Source: CAYRTV01 sp046483285
GTDB taxonomy: Bacteria > Acidobacteriota > Aminicenantia > Aminicenantales > Aminicenantaceae
Length of the DNA: 30,181 nt
Assembly (NCBI GenBank): GCA_046483285.1
Contig: JAWODN010000087.1
Coordinates: forward strand, 1 to 30,181
Direction of reading: 5' to 3'
A program made the translations under genes and the position numbers. The notes under the pieces are model-generated. The model searched no databases and was not told where the DNA came from. It worked only from the letters and a program-made list of their open reading frames with translations. This document shows positions 15,630 through 23,754 of this stretch, piece after piece. How positions within the stretch are numbered: position 1 is the first letter of the stretch; each line of letters starts with the position of its first letter.

Positions 15630-16574
15630 TTATTTCCGGGTCACATATATTATACCACCGATGATTCCAATGATAAGCATGAAGGCGACATCAATCAGAG
15701 CAAACGCAAAAGCGGAGGCCGCGGTGATGCCGTAGAATTCGAAGATTTCGATATAAGCCCCCTCCCGAAGCCCCAGGCCGTTGATGGTGATCGGGATGAG
15801 CTGTATCAATAACACGATGGGGATGAAAATAAAGTAATCGATCAGCTTGATATCCAAGCCCAGCGCTATACCGATCAAGAAAAAATGGACGATGACATTG
15901 ACTTGAAGGCAGAATGCCCAAAAAAACGCTTGAATCAAAGCGGCTTTTCGCTGTTTATAAAAGATAATGATTTTGCGGAATTCATAAATTTTTGCTTTTA
16001 TCTTGGCGACGGGGCCGAGGTCCGGGATTAAACGAAGGAGCTTCTCCGTCAAGGGCGTGAAAAACATCATAAGCATGAGCAGTCCGGATAATCCCATCAG
16101 GAGTGAGACCCAGATGACAGGGATGGTGCGGGCCATGTCCAGCCGGATGAGAGCGGCTACGACGGCGAAAAAAAAGAGAACCATGATTCCGGTCATGCGT
16201 TCGACCAGCACAATCGCGGATGACTTCAGAACGGTCCGGGAATAGCGGGAGCCATCCCAAATCCGCACCACATCCCCCCCGATACGGGACGGCAGAAAAT
16301 TGTTGAAAAAAGTGCCGACCAGGTAAGATTTCGTGAGAAAGAAAAATGGAACATCATCCCCCTGGGCCATTATAAGGACTTTCCAGCGGGCGGCACTGAT
16401 CAATAACCCTAAAAGATGCAGGGAAAAAGACAACGCCAGCCATCCGGGATCCGCGTTTTTTAATACTGCGGCGATATCGGAAAAAGATGTCCTGAAAACC
16501 AGCAGCAGGGTCAATAAAGTGCCGCTGACCAGAAGTTTCAGCAGAAAACTTAACAGATTGATTCGTTTTTTCAT
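15630..16574 (-). CDS. Lysylphosphatidylglycerol synthase TM-like (UPF0104) membrane protein
   Basis: This is a 314-residue inner-membrane protein with about eight hydrophobic segments. Family marks are NFLPSRIGGDVVRIWDGSR (about 91-109), VLVERMTGIM and PITINGLGLREGAYIEIFEF (about 260-279). The domain matches the membrane half of MprF and the AglD/YbhN group. Without the C-terminal aminoacyl-transferase part it cannot aminoacylate lipids, so lipid or lipid-linked sugar flipping is the usual suggestion, unproven here. It is the first gene of the minus-strand cluster and the EnvC-like gene follows after 49 bases. The ribosome site is a weak GGACGGACGGA stretch. The upstream DNA carries a remnant of the A+B repeat ends. 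Confidence 0.85.
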   Translation of the reverse strand: MKKRINLLSFLLKLLVSGTLLTLLLVFRTSFSDIAAVLKNADPGWLALSFSLHLLGLLISAARWKVLIMAQGDDVPFFFLTKSYLVGTFFNNFLPSRIGGDVVRIWDGSRYSRTVLKSSAIVLVERMTGIMVLFFFAVVAALIRLDMARTIPVIWVSLLMGLSGLLMLMMFFTPLTEKLLRLIPDLGPVAKIKAKIYEFRKIIIFYKQRKAALIQAFFWAFCLQVNVIVHFFLIGIALGLDIKLIDYFIFIPIVLLIQLIPITINGLGLREGAYIEIFEFYGITAASAFAFALIDVAFMLIIGIIGGIIYVTRK

Positions 16575-16598
16575 TTATTCCGTCCGTCCTATACCTCA

Positions 16599-16630
16599 GC
16601 CAGGCAAACCTGACCTATACCTTAGAAAAT
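16599..16630 (+). repeat. Remnant of A+B element right flank
   Basis: GCCAGGCAAACCTGACCTAT followed by ACCTTAGAAAAT matches the sequence right of unit 1 (2335-2379), apart from a 14-base duplication present there. It probably marks an old or deleted element. Confidence 0.45.
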
Positions 16631-16642
16631 CGTTTCTATGTG

Positions 16643-16795
16643 GTCATGAGAGCGGGTGATGGATCGCCGCCACGCGGATGTCCCCAGCGAGGACATCCGC
16701 TCCGATTCCGGCTTCGCTCTCCTCTCCTGCGGAGAGGAACCATGCCCGCTCAGCCTTCATACGGGCCGGCTCATCCATCATCCCGCCCCCATGAC
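16643..16795. other. 153-bp multi-hairpin block
   Basis: The outer arms GTCATGAGAGCGGGTGATGG (16643-16662) and CATCATCCCGCCCCCATGAC (16776-16795) are imperfect inverted copies. Inside lie a perfect 10-base stem GCGGATGTCC/GGACATCCGC (16674-16683 with 16691-16700, loop CCAGCGA) and a perfect 7-base stem CCTCTCC/GGAGAGG (16721-16727 with 16731-16737, loop TGC). The clover-like layout suggests a structured RNA or a palindromic repeat. No family is recognised. Confidence 0.55.
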
Positions 16796-16935
16796 ATCAG
16801 TTCAAAAGTGATTGTCATCGTTCTCGGTATATTATACACATGATGAATGACTTGGAAAATCGTTTCTTTGCGGCATATGGAATTCAGGTGTGGCTGAAGC
16901 GACCTTAAAGATTTACGGTCCGCTCATCATTCAGG

Positions 16936-17100
16936 CTAGTAACACCCGCACAGCGAGCCGGCTAAAAAGACCGAATAGACTGAGAAGACTTAGATAGACC
17001 CAGATGAACCAGATAGACTAAGAGAACGCAACAAACGCAATAAACTCAACAAACGCAATAAACGCAACAAAGATCATTGTCATGGTTCCTGGTGTATTAT
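16936..17100 (+). repeat. Dispersed repeat D, copy 2
   Basis: This is the second copy of the repeat at 187-340, here without the 19-base palindrome insertion (single TTAG at 16990-16993) and with five 9-base AACGCAAYA-type units at 17025-17069. No transposase remnant is attached. It ends in GGTGTATTAT just downstream of the convergent symporter stop. Confidence 0.7.
17025..17069 (+). repeat. Five 9-bp tandem units
   Basis: AACGCAACA, AACGCAATA, AACTCAACA, AACGCAATA and AACGCAACA follow one another without gaps. Repeat D copy 1 has only two such units, so the array varies in length. The short period and lack of spacers exclude a CRISPR array. Confidence 0.7.
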
Positions 17101-17146
17101 ACTCATGATGAATTCATAAAAAAATGGTTCGGGCGGGCTTGAAAAT

Positions 17147-18526
17147 TTATCCTGTGATCACACGGATAAAGATCAGCAGAATAAGAACAGCCAGAGGGGC
17201 CAGAAATTTCACATTGAATATCCACAAGGATTTGAGACGAAACCGGCGGCTGCCCTGGCTGATTTCTTTCAGCGCATTTCTGACTTTCCAGGCGTATCCC
17301 ACAAAGAGACACATGAAAAGCCCTCCCACTGCCAGCATGATATTTCCGAAAACCAGGTCCATTTTGGTCATGATATCCCATTTCGTAAAAAGTTTAACGC
17401 CTCCAATGGACAAAGCGGAAGGCAGGCCGAGCAGAAAGGCAATAAATCCGATAAAAACAGCGGCCCGGCTTCTTTTCCATTTTTTCTCATCCACCAGGAA
17501 AGAGGTGGGCACTTCCAGCATGGATATGGTGGAGGTCAAAGCGGCGATAAGCAGCAATGTGAAAAACATAATTCCAAAGATAAACCCGCCCGGCATTTTG
17601 GATATTATAATGGGGAAGACCTGGAACATCAATCCGACGTTGACATCAAATTCCTGCATGAAACGGTCCGGTGTTAAATTCAGGGTGTTGAATAAAGTCG
17701 GGAAAATGATGATTCCGGCCAGGATGGCCACCAGAGTCGTGGAGAAGCAGACCCATCCGGCGGAAGTGACCAGGTTGTCCTTTTTGGAAATATAGCTTCC
17801 ATAGGTCAGCATGGTTCCCATGCCCAGGCTGAGGGAGAAAAAAGCCTGGCCGATCCCGAAAAAAATCATCTTGGGATCAAAACGGGAAAAATCAGGCTTG
17901 AGATAAAAAGAAAGCCCGGTGCCCGCACCGGGAAGGGTCAGGGCGCGTACTGCCAGGATGATGATCAGGACAAAGAGAACCGGCATGAGGATTTTGGACC
18001 AGCGCTCGATTCCGCCTTGAACGCCTTTTGAAATGACAAATGTGGTGATAGCGATGATTATAAACAGGCAGAGCACAATGGCGGAGGGATTGGCGGCGAA
18101 TTCCGTAAAAACGGCGTCGGATGCCTCCCAAGAGACTTCCCCCCGGAACGCGCCGGTGATGGTTTTGTAAAAATACCCGGCGGACCAGCCGGCCACAACC
18201 GAATAGTAGGACAGAATGAAAATGCCGGTGAACACCCCCAGAAAACCCACATATTTCCAAGGGGACCCGGGTTTGATCTGCTTAAAGGCCCCCACCGGGT
18301 TCTTTTGAGTATGGCGTCCAATGGTCACTTCGGCCAGCATAACGGTAAAGCCGATAAACAAAACCGCCAGGATATAAATCAAAACAAACATGGCTCCGCC
18401 GTTGAGGCCGACATATAGAGGGAACCTCCAAATGCTTCCTAAACCGATGGCTGAGCCCGAGGCGGCGAAAATAAAAGCGACTTTAGAGCCCCAGCTTCCT
18501 CTTTCACTTAGATCCGGGATGCCCAT
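17147..18526 (-). CDS. Neurotransmitter:sodium symporter family transporter
   Basis: This 459-residue integral membrane protein with about twelve hydrophobic segments belongs to the LeuT-fold NSS/SNF family, which uses the Na+ gradient to import amino acids or related amines. The diagnostic first helix reads ASGSAIGLGSIWRFP (22-36), with the unwound glycine region that binds Na+ and substrate, followed by LNGGAMFVLIY. Later family blocks are FFSLSLGMGTMLTYGSY and LTSTISMLEV. Length is typical for bacterial members, and the substrate cannot be told from sequence alone. GGGAGAA lies just before the ATG on the minus strand. It is monocistronic, divergent from the glycerate kinase gene. Confidence 0.93.
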   Translation of the reverse strand: MGIPDLSERGSWGSKVAFIFAASGSAIGLGSIWRFPLYVGLNGGAMFVLIYILAVLFIGFTVMLAEVTIGRHTQKNPVGAFKQIKPGSPWKYVGFLGVFTGIFILSYYSVVAGWSAGYFYKTITGAFRGEVSWEASDAVFTEFAANPSAIVLCLFIIIAITTFVISKGVQGGIERWSKILMPVLFVLIIILAVRALTLPGAGTGLSFYLKPDFSRFDPKMIFFGIGQAFFSLSLGMGTMLTYGSYISKKDNLVTSAGWVCFSTTLVAILAGIIIFPTLFNTLNLTPDRFMQEFDVNVGLMFQVFPIIISKMPGGFIFGIMFFTLLLIAALTSTISMLEVPTSFLVDEKKWKRSRAAVFIGFIAFLLGLPSALSIGGVKLFTKWDIMTKMDLVFGNIMLAVGGLFMCLFVGYAWKVRNALKEISQGSRRFRLKSLWIFNVKFLAPLAVLILLIFIRVITG

Positions 18527-18612
18527 TGTATTTCTCCCAAGCGTGTGTGGTTAACCTCTCCTTGCCCCTGCGGCACGCTCATCATCCGGCCTGAATGCTG
18601 AGCGGGCATATG

Positions 18613-18640
18613 TTGACAGAGGAACGGCTACTTTTAACAT
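18613..18640 (+). promoter_or_regulatory. Putative promoter for the glycerate kinase gene
   Basis: TTGACA (18613-18618), a 16-base spacer and TAACAT (18635-18640) give a perfect -35 and a 4/6 -10. It points toward the kinase gene at 18774 and would leave a leader of about 125 bases, which includes an unused AAGGAG and a TCCGT-ACGGA hairpin. Confidence 0.5.
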
Positions 18641-18773
18641 AAATAAGGAGTGCAGGTAAAGGATAAAGTTGTCATCCGCCTGTCCGTGACGGAAAAGATT
18701 TGCTGCGGTTACGGGAAAATTTTAAAATAAACTATCCCGCCCATTATCCAGGTTAAGGGTTAAATCATGTGAA

Positions 18774-20120
18774 ATGGAGGCCGGCACGATAAACGAAAAG
18801 CAGCTGTTCAGGAAAGGAGATCGTATTCTGAGGACGGCGCTGCAGGCGGTGACGCCCGAAGTTCTGATCCGCAGAAGCTTGACGTTGCAAAGGAATGATT
18901 TAGCGGCCGGAAATCAGATCATTGATTTGAACCGTATCCGCCGTATTCATGCGGCGGCCATAGGTAAAGCCGCTCCATATATGGCAAAAGCCGTGTCCGG
19001 GATTTTAAACGGCCGGCTGGATGAGGGTGTGTTCCTTCAGTTCCCGGAAGAAAACCACCGGATAGAACATTTCAAAGGGCTTCCGGCTCCCCATCCCCTT
19101 CCCGATGAGAGAAGCCGCGAAGCGGCCCGGGAAATTTTGGAATTGGCGGAAAAATCCGGTCCGGATGATCTTTTTCTGTTGTGCATTTCCGGAGGGGGGT
19201 CGGCGCAATTGAGTTGTCCTCCACCCGGAATCACCATGAAGGAAAAACGGAACCTGACCGGTGCTCTTCTCCGTGCGGGTGCTGATATTTTCGAGCTGAA
19301 TGTGGTGCGAAAGCACTTGTCTTTGGTAAAGGGGGGCAGGCTGGCCATGGCTGCGTATCCAGCCATGGTTGTGAATGTGGTGATTTCCGATGTGATTGGG
19401 AATGATATGGAGACAATAGCATCAGGCCCTGCCTGGAAGGACACCTCCTCTTTTCTTGAAGCCGTTGCGGTTTTGCGTAAATACAGTCTTTGGGATAAAG
19501 CCGCGGTTTCCGTTCAGAATTTACTTTCGGAAGGTCTCCGAAGAGAAAAGCGGGGCGGACCGGTTTCCGGTCATCCGGTTTTCCGCAAAGTTTCTCATGT
19601 TATTGCAGGAGACAACCGGACGGCCCTGGAAGCCGCTCGCGGAGCGGCTTTAAAGGAAGGACTGGCGGCTTCGGTTTTAACCTCCGGAGACCAAGGAGAA
19701 GCCCGGGAAGCGGCCGGTGATTATGTGCGCACTTTCATGGCCGCGAGAAACAGAATGAACCGGCCTTTTTGCTTGATTGCCGGCGGGGAGCTGACCGTAA
19801 CTGTGAAAGGGGAAGGGAAAGGAGGCCGCAATCAGGAATTTGTGCTGGCTTTTCTGGAAGAGATGAGACGGCGATATCCGCAGGAAGAAAATTGGGCCGT
19901 GTTCAGTTTGGGCACGGACGGAGCCGACGGCCCCACGGAAGCCGCCGGAGCCAGAGGCGGTTTTTCGATCCTTAAAGCCGCGGCCGAGCTGTCTCTCCGG
20001 CCTCTTGATCATTTAATCAATAACGACTCATACTCATTTTTCAAATCCGCCGGCGGGATGATCGTCACCGGACCCACCCACACCAATGTTATGGACATCC
20101 GTTTGTTTTTATCCGGTTAA
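18774..20120 (+). CDS. Glycerate 2-kinase (DUF4147/MOFRL type)
   Basis: This 448-residue cytoplasmic enzyme phosphorylates D-glycerate to 2-phosphoglycerate, feeding sugar-acid or serine breakdown into glycolysis. The N-terminal domain shows AAIGKAAPYMAKAV and the glycine loop CISGGGSA (137-144). The mid-region has LNVVRKHLSLVKGGRLA and VVISDVIGND. The C-terminal MOFRL domain has GKGGRNQEF (from about 348) and LGTDGADGPTEAAGA. These are the marks of the GckA/TtuD-type family. The start is uncertain: no ribosome site precedes the ATG, and a GGAGG lies immediately after it, but no better in-frame start follows. It is divergent from the symporter. Confidence 0.93.
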   Translation: MEAGTINEKQLFRKGDRILRTALQAVTPEVLIRRSLTLQRNDLAAGNQIIDLNRIRRIHAAAIGKAAPYMAKAVSGILNGRLDEGVFLQFPEENHRIEHFKGLPAPHPLPDERSREAAREILELAEKSGPDDLFLLCISGGGSAQLSCPPPGITMKEKRNLTGALLRAGADIFELNVVRKHLSLVKGGRLAMAAYPAMVVNVVISDVIGNDMETIASGPAWKDTSSFLEAVAVLRKYSLWDKAAVSVQNLLSEGLRREKRGGPVSGHPVFRKVSHVIAGDNRTALEAARGAALKEGLAASVLTSGDQGEAREAAGDYVRTFMAARNRMNRPFCLIAGGELTVTVKGEGKGGRNQEFVLAFLEEMRRRYPQEENWAVFSLGTDGADGPTEAAGARGGFSILKAAAELSLRPLDHLINNDSYSFFKSAGGMIVTGPTHTNVMDIRLFLSG

Positions 20121-20318
20121 GGGGTGCGGGTGGATTGCTTGACCGGTTTTTAATATAATAAAAAAGCGTCAGAGGAAGAAACCCTTGATTCCTCTGATGC
20201 CAAGGTGTTTGTTATATCTGTGCGGCTTCGCTTTCGGGAAGACGGCGGCACGTGCTGAATAAAAAAGGAAAAATTCAAAAACAAGCAAAAAAGAACGACA
20301 AAAAATTTGGAGGTTGTT
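20121..20318. other. Leader of the flavodiiron gene with 12-bp hairpin
   Basis: GCGTCAGAGGAA (20166-20177) and TTCCTCTGATGC (20189-20200) form a 12-pair stem (one G-T pair) with an 11-base loop. The T-tract lies on the minus strand (from TAATAATAAAAAAGC on plus), so as a simple terminator it would stop leftward transcription. On the plus strand it is followed only by CAAGGTGTTTGTT. It may also end the kinase transcript. Confidence 0.5.
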
Positions 20319-21515
20319 ATGCCGGCTGTTGAAATCAAACCTGATATTTTTTGGGTGGGGGTGAATGACCGAACCATTGATTTATTTGAAGGCCTGTGGC
20401 CTATGACGGAGGCGGGAGTTTCATATAATTCTTATTTGATCAATGATGAAAAAAAGGCCCTCATCGATTTGGCCCGGGATACCAAGGCCGATCATTACCT
20501 TGCCCAGATTGAAGATGTGACCGCCTTATCTGAAATAGACTATATCATCATGAACCACCTGGAGCCGGATCATTCCGGTTTAATTCAGGCTTTCCGCCGC
20601 GTCGCACCGAACGCCGAGATCATTGGATCCAAAAAAACGAAACAGCTGCTGGAGAAATTTTTCGACGTGAAAGATAATGTCAGGGCGGTGGATGACGGCG
20701 AGGAATTGTCTTTGGGAAAGAAAACTCTGAAATTTTTTTCCGCTCCGTTTTTACATTGGCCGGAAACCATGGTGACTTACGAGATTTCCCGGAAAATTTT
20801 ATTTCCATGTGATGCTTTTGGAGGTTACGGCGCCATCCGAGGCGCCTTGTTCGATGATGATTGCCGTGACCTGGCTTACTATGAAAGAGAAGCCCTGAGG
20901 TATTATGTCAATATCGTGGCTAATTTCAGCGCACGGGTCTTGTCCGCCATATCCAAGTTGAAAGATGTGCCCATCGATGTTATTGCGCCTTCGCACGGGT
21001 TGATTTGGAGAGGGAATCCCGGACGCATTATCAATCTATATAAAAAATGGGCTGAATACGCCGAGCATGACGCGGAACCGGGGGTGACCATTGTTTACGG
21101 CTCTATGTACGGAAACACGGAGATGGTGATGAACGCCGTCGCTCAGGGTGTTTCCAAAACGGGGCTGCCGGTGAAAATTTTCGACGCCGCCCGGCAGCAC
21201 GTAAGTTTCATCCTTCCCTCCCTGTGGACCCAAAAGGGAGTGTTGGTGGGAGCCCCGACTTATGAGGTCTCCCTGTTTCCGCCGGTGGCCGAAGTTCTGC
21301 ATATGGCGGCCAGAAAGCATATAAAAAACAAAACCGCGGCTTTTTTCGGGAGTCACGGCTGGAGCGGCGGAGCTCTGAAAGAAACAAAAAAAATCGTGGA
21401 GCCTTTAGGCTGGAATCTGGGGGATTCTTTGGAATGGGTGGGAGTTCCCACTCAGGAAGAGTTGAGGCGGGCTGAAAAATTCGGGCGGAGTTTTGCGGAA
21501 AGGATTCGTTCCTGA
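20319..21515 (+). CDS. Flavodiiron protein (FprA-type O2/NO reductase)
   Basis: The cytoplasmic protein has 398 residues. An N-terminal metallo-beta-lactamase-like diiron domain carries the full ligand set: NHLEPDH (H80, E82, D84, H85), FLHWPE (H146), PCDAFG (D165) and SHG (H226). A flavodoxin domain follows from about 255, with the FMN loop YGSMYGNTE (260-268) and FGSHGWSGGALKE. Such proteins reduce oxygen to water or NO to N2O in anaerobes, with electrons from rubredoxin or F420-type donors; no rubredoxin fusion is present. The start is the ATG after TTGGAGGTTGTT; an upstream TTG would place the GGAGG inside the gene. A long hairpin lies in its leader. Confidence 0.96.
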   Translation: MPAVEIKPDIFWVGVNDRTIDLFEGLWPMTEAGVSYNSYLINDEKKALIDLARDTKADHYLAQIEDVTALSEIDYIIMNHLEPDHSGLIQAFRRVAPNAEIIGSKKTKQLLEKFFDVKDNVRAVDDGEELSLGKKTLKFFSAPFLHWPETMVTYEISRKILFPCDAFGGYGAIRGALFDDDCRDLAYYEREALRYYVNIVANFSARVLSAISKLKDVPIDVIAPSHGLIWRGNPGRIINLYKKWAEYAEHDAEPGVTIVYGSMYGNTEMVMNAVAQGVSKTGLPVKIFDAARQHVSFILPSLWTQKGVLVGAPTYEVSLFPPVAEVLHMAARKHIKNKTAAFFGSHGWSGGALKETKKIVEPLGWNLGDSLEWVGVPTQEELRRAEKFGRSFAERIRS

Positions 21516-21572
21516 GGGAAAGATCATGCTTTAAGAGAGAACGGATTTCCTGGGCATAACCGCGGTGAAAAG

Positions 21573-22037
21573 ATGAAAAGGGACTGGAAAAAAGAATTAT
21601 CTGAATTTTTCGAAGAATACCGGATTATTCTTTCCAGCCAGAAAGATACGCTGGAAGATTTCAGCCAATTTTGTGAATTTGTGGTGGAACCGGCTTTTGA
21701 AAGTTTAGAAGACGAGCTCCGCGAATACGGAGTCCGGTCAAAAATCATTCGGGTTAAGGGCCGGTCTATTTCCTTTATCATCTATTACGGAAAATCCAGG
21801 ATTGATCATTTCCGCTACATCCTGGAACTGCCTAAGAAGGCGGTGGAGATGCGGTTGCGGCTGCGCATTAAGGGACGAAAAAGAAAACAGGATGCCTCTG
21901 AAGAAGAGACCCGAAAATTTTTTCCAGAGATCACTCCTGAACAGATCATGAAATTGGATAAAAATATTTTGATCAGGGACGTGATTGAGAATTACCGCGA
22001 TTTTATTTTTTCATCGGAAGCGGCAATGGATGAATAG
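21573..22037 (+). CDS. Hypothetical protein, 154 aa
   Basis: I do not recognise this family. The 154-residue product is soluble, charged and has no signal or membrane segment. It starts with an acidic helical part (about 1-50), then a strand-rich core (SKIIRVKGRSISFIIYYGKS, about 56-75), a very basic stretch around RLRLRIKGRKRKQ (about 93-106) and a helical tail. The basic patch might bind nucleic acid or a phosphate surface, but that is a guess. A GGTGAAAAG stretch precedes the ATG. It stands 57 bases after the flavodiiron gene and 64 before pgeF, in the same orientation, and composition is like its neighbours. Confidence 0.65.
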   Translation: MKRDWKKELSEFFEEYRIILSSQKDTLEDFSQFCEFVVEPAFESLEDELREYGVRSKIIRVKGRSISFIIYYGKSRIDHFRYILELPKKAVEMRLRLRIKGRKRKQDASEEETRKFFPEITPEQIMKLDKNILIRDVIENYRDFIFSSEAAMDE

Positions 22038-22101
22038 CTTCGCCTGTATTCCGGGCTTCCGGCCCCGGCATCACTCTGGACATTCAGCAGCGTAAAGAGC
22101 C

Positions 22102-22788
22102 ATGCAAATCGCCAAAACGATTCAAGCTCCGGAGTTGTCTCGCCTGAAGTTTCTCTGCCACGGCTTCGGCAACCGTTTTTTTGACTTAAAACGGCTGAAG
22201 ACAAGGTCCAGGGGTTTTAACCATGTGTTTTTACGCCAGATCCATTCGGATATGATCATCCGGGTGGAAACCGTTCCGGACAAGCCTCCCGCCGGAGACG
22301 CCTGCATAACCCCGGTTCCGGGATTGATGCTGCTTGTCCAGACGGCGGATTGCCTCCCCGTGCTCCTGGTGGATCCGGTGCGAAGAGTGATTGGAGCGGC
22401 TCATTGCGGCTGGAAGGGAACGGCCCTGGGGCTGGCTGCCAAGCTGGCCGGGCGCATGGAGGATGAATTCGGTTCCAGAAAAGAAAACCTGATGGCCGCC
22501 CTCGGCCCTTGCATAGGAGCCCGCTGTTATCAGGTGGGAGAGGAAGTCCGGGAAGCTTTTCAGGCAAACGGGCAGGAGGAATCGGGCTTTGCATCCGCAG
22601 GAGACACCTTGTTTTTGGATCTTAAAAAAGCGAACCGGGACCAATTGGTGAACACAGGCGTGAAATGCATTTTTTCCCTGGAGGGCTGCACTTTCTCCCA
22701 GCCGGATATGTATTCATACCGCAGAAACGGCTCTTCTTCCGGACGAATGCTGAGTTTCATTGGGATGCGGGAGCGAGGAATTGATTAA
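22102..22788 (+). CDS. pgeF: PgeF-like laccase-domain purine nucleosidase / peptidoglycan editing factor
   Basis: This 228-residue cytoplasmic protein of the YfiH/YlmD (cytokinin-like multicopper-named) family shows the zinc-site motifs RQIHSD (H48), TADCLPVL (C84), HCGWKGT (H101) and LGPCIGARCYQVG (135-147). Family members have been described as purine nucleoside phosphorylase/adenosine deaminase-type enzymes, and in E. coli as an editing factor that removes wrongly made peptidoglycan precursors. The laccase label seen in databases is probably misleading. The length is slightly short of typical (about 245). AAAGAGCC before the ATG is a modest ribosome site. It lies in a same-strand series with the preceding hypothetical gene and purC. 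Confidence 0.9.
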   Translation: MQIAKTIQAPELSRLKFLCHGFGNRFFDLKRLKTRSRGFNHVFLRQIHSDMIIRVETVPDKPPAGDACITPVPGLMLLVQTADCLPVLLVDPVRRVIGAAHCGWKGTALGLAAKLAGRMEDEFGSRKENLMAALGPCIGARCYQVGEEVREAFQANGQEESGFASAGDTLFLDLKKANRDQLVNTGVKCIFSLEGCTFSQPDMYSYRRNGSSSGRMLSFIGMRERGID

Positions 22789-22857
22789 ACTTTCTTGCTT
22801 TTTGTCTATAAATTCTTTATGCTTCTGGAAACATATGTTTTTTGAAACGAGGTTGAC

Positions 22858-23748
22858 ATGAATGAACAATCAGAAATCAAAATAACGGAACTTCGCCGGT
22901 TCAAAAAAGGGAAAGTCAGGGATCTGTATGAGCTGGAGGACAAGCTTCTTTTTGTGGCATCCGACAGGATTTCTGCATTTGACTTTGTGCTTCCTTCTTT
23001 GATTCCCGACAAGGGAAAGGTGCTCACCCAACTATCCAAGTTTTGGTTTAATTACACCACACTGGTTTGCCCCAATCACTTTCTAACGGATGATGTGGAC
23101 GATTATCCTCCTATTCTTGATAAGTACCGGCCGGTGCTGGAAAAGCGATCCATGCTGGTGCGGAAAACTGAAGTGCTTCCTGTCGAATGCATTATCCGCG
23201 GGTACCTGGCGGGCTCCGGCTGGAAAGAATATAAGAAAACCGGAAAGATTTGCGGAGTTAAACTGCCTTCCGGATTAAAGGAAGGCGACCGCCTGGATGA
23301 TGCCATCTTCACCCCTTCCACCAAAGCCGAGGGAGGGGAGCATGATGAAAATATATCATTTAAAGAAATGCAGAAAATTGTGGGAGAGGATTTATCCGAA
23401 AAAATAAAAGAAATCAGCATGGAACTTTACCAAAAAGCTTCGCTGCATGCCTTGTCTAAGGGAATTATTATTGCGGATACCAAATTTGAATTCGGATTAT
23501 TGAACGACGAATTGATTTTAATCGACGAAATTTTCACTCCCGATTCTTCCCGGTTTTGGCCGGTGGACCAGTATTCTCCAGGCGGCTCGCAGCCCAGTCT
23601 GGACAAGCAATTTGTCCGGGATTATCTCAATCAAACCGGTTGGGACAAGAAATCTTCTCCCCCTGAACTTCCGGCATCCATCATCCGCCAGACAGCGGAA
23701 CGATACCTGCAGATATACCGCCTTTTGACAGGGGAAAACGAGCTTTGA
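22858..23748 (+). CDS. purC: SAICAR synthase
   Basis: This enzyme condenses CAIR with aspartate using ATP in purine synthesis. The 296-residue form (longer than the roughly 240-residue E. coli type) shows GKVRDLYEL near the N-terminus (about 19-27), the SDRISAFDFVLP block, VECIIRGYLAGSGWKEY, FTPSTKAEGGEHDENI, IADTKFEFG and LIDEIFTPDSSRFWP. These cover the ATP and CAIR sites. GAGG lies upstream of the ATG. It is followed only six bases later by the PHP phosphoesterase gene, so co-transcription is likely. No other purine gene is nearby. Confidence 0.96.
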   Translation: MNEQSEIKITELRRFKKGKVRDLYELEDKLLFVASDRISAFDFVLPSLIPDKGKVLTQLSKFWFNYTTLVCPNHFLTDDVDDYPPILDKYRPVLEKRSMLVRKTEVLPVECIIRGYLAGSGWKEYKKTGKICGVKLPSGLKEGDRLDDAIFTPSTKAEGGEHDENISFKEMQKIVGEDLSEKIKEISMELYQKASLHALSKGIIIADTKFEFGLLNDELILIDEIFTPDSSRFWPVDQYSPGGSQPSLDKQFVRDYLNQTGWDKKSSPPELPASIIRQTAERYLQIYRLLTGENEL

Positions 23749-23754
23749 TTATCC

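Larger units (their letters stand above)
16575..17146. other. Non-coding region: hairpin cluster and repeats
   Basis: These 572 bases lie between two minus-strand genes. They hold an element-end remnant (16599-16630), a multi-hairpin block (16643-16795), a 38-base segment present twice (16811-16848 and 17076-17113) and repeat D copy 2 (16936-17100). There is no convincing gene; a 22-codon frame at 16840-16908 starts inside the repeated segment. Confidence 0.65.

Noticed and set aside
16840..16908. 22-codon frame after a promoter-like sequence
   Set aside because: It has no ribosome site and its start lies in a duplicated segment whose other copy encodes only four codons. I kept it only as a comment.
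17025..17069. Possible CRISPR array
   Set aside because: The units are only nine bases, contiguous and without spacers, and no cas genes are present.
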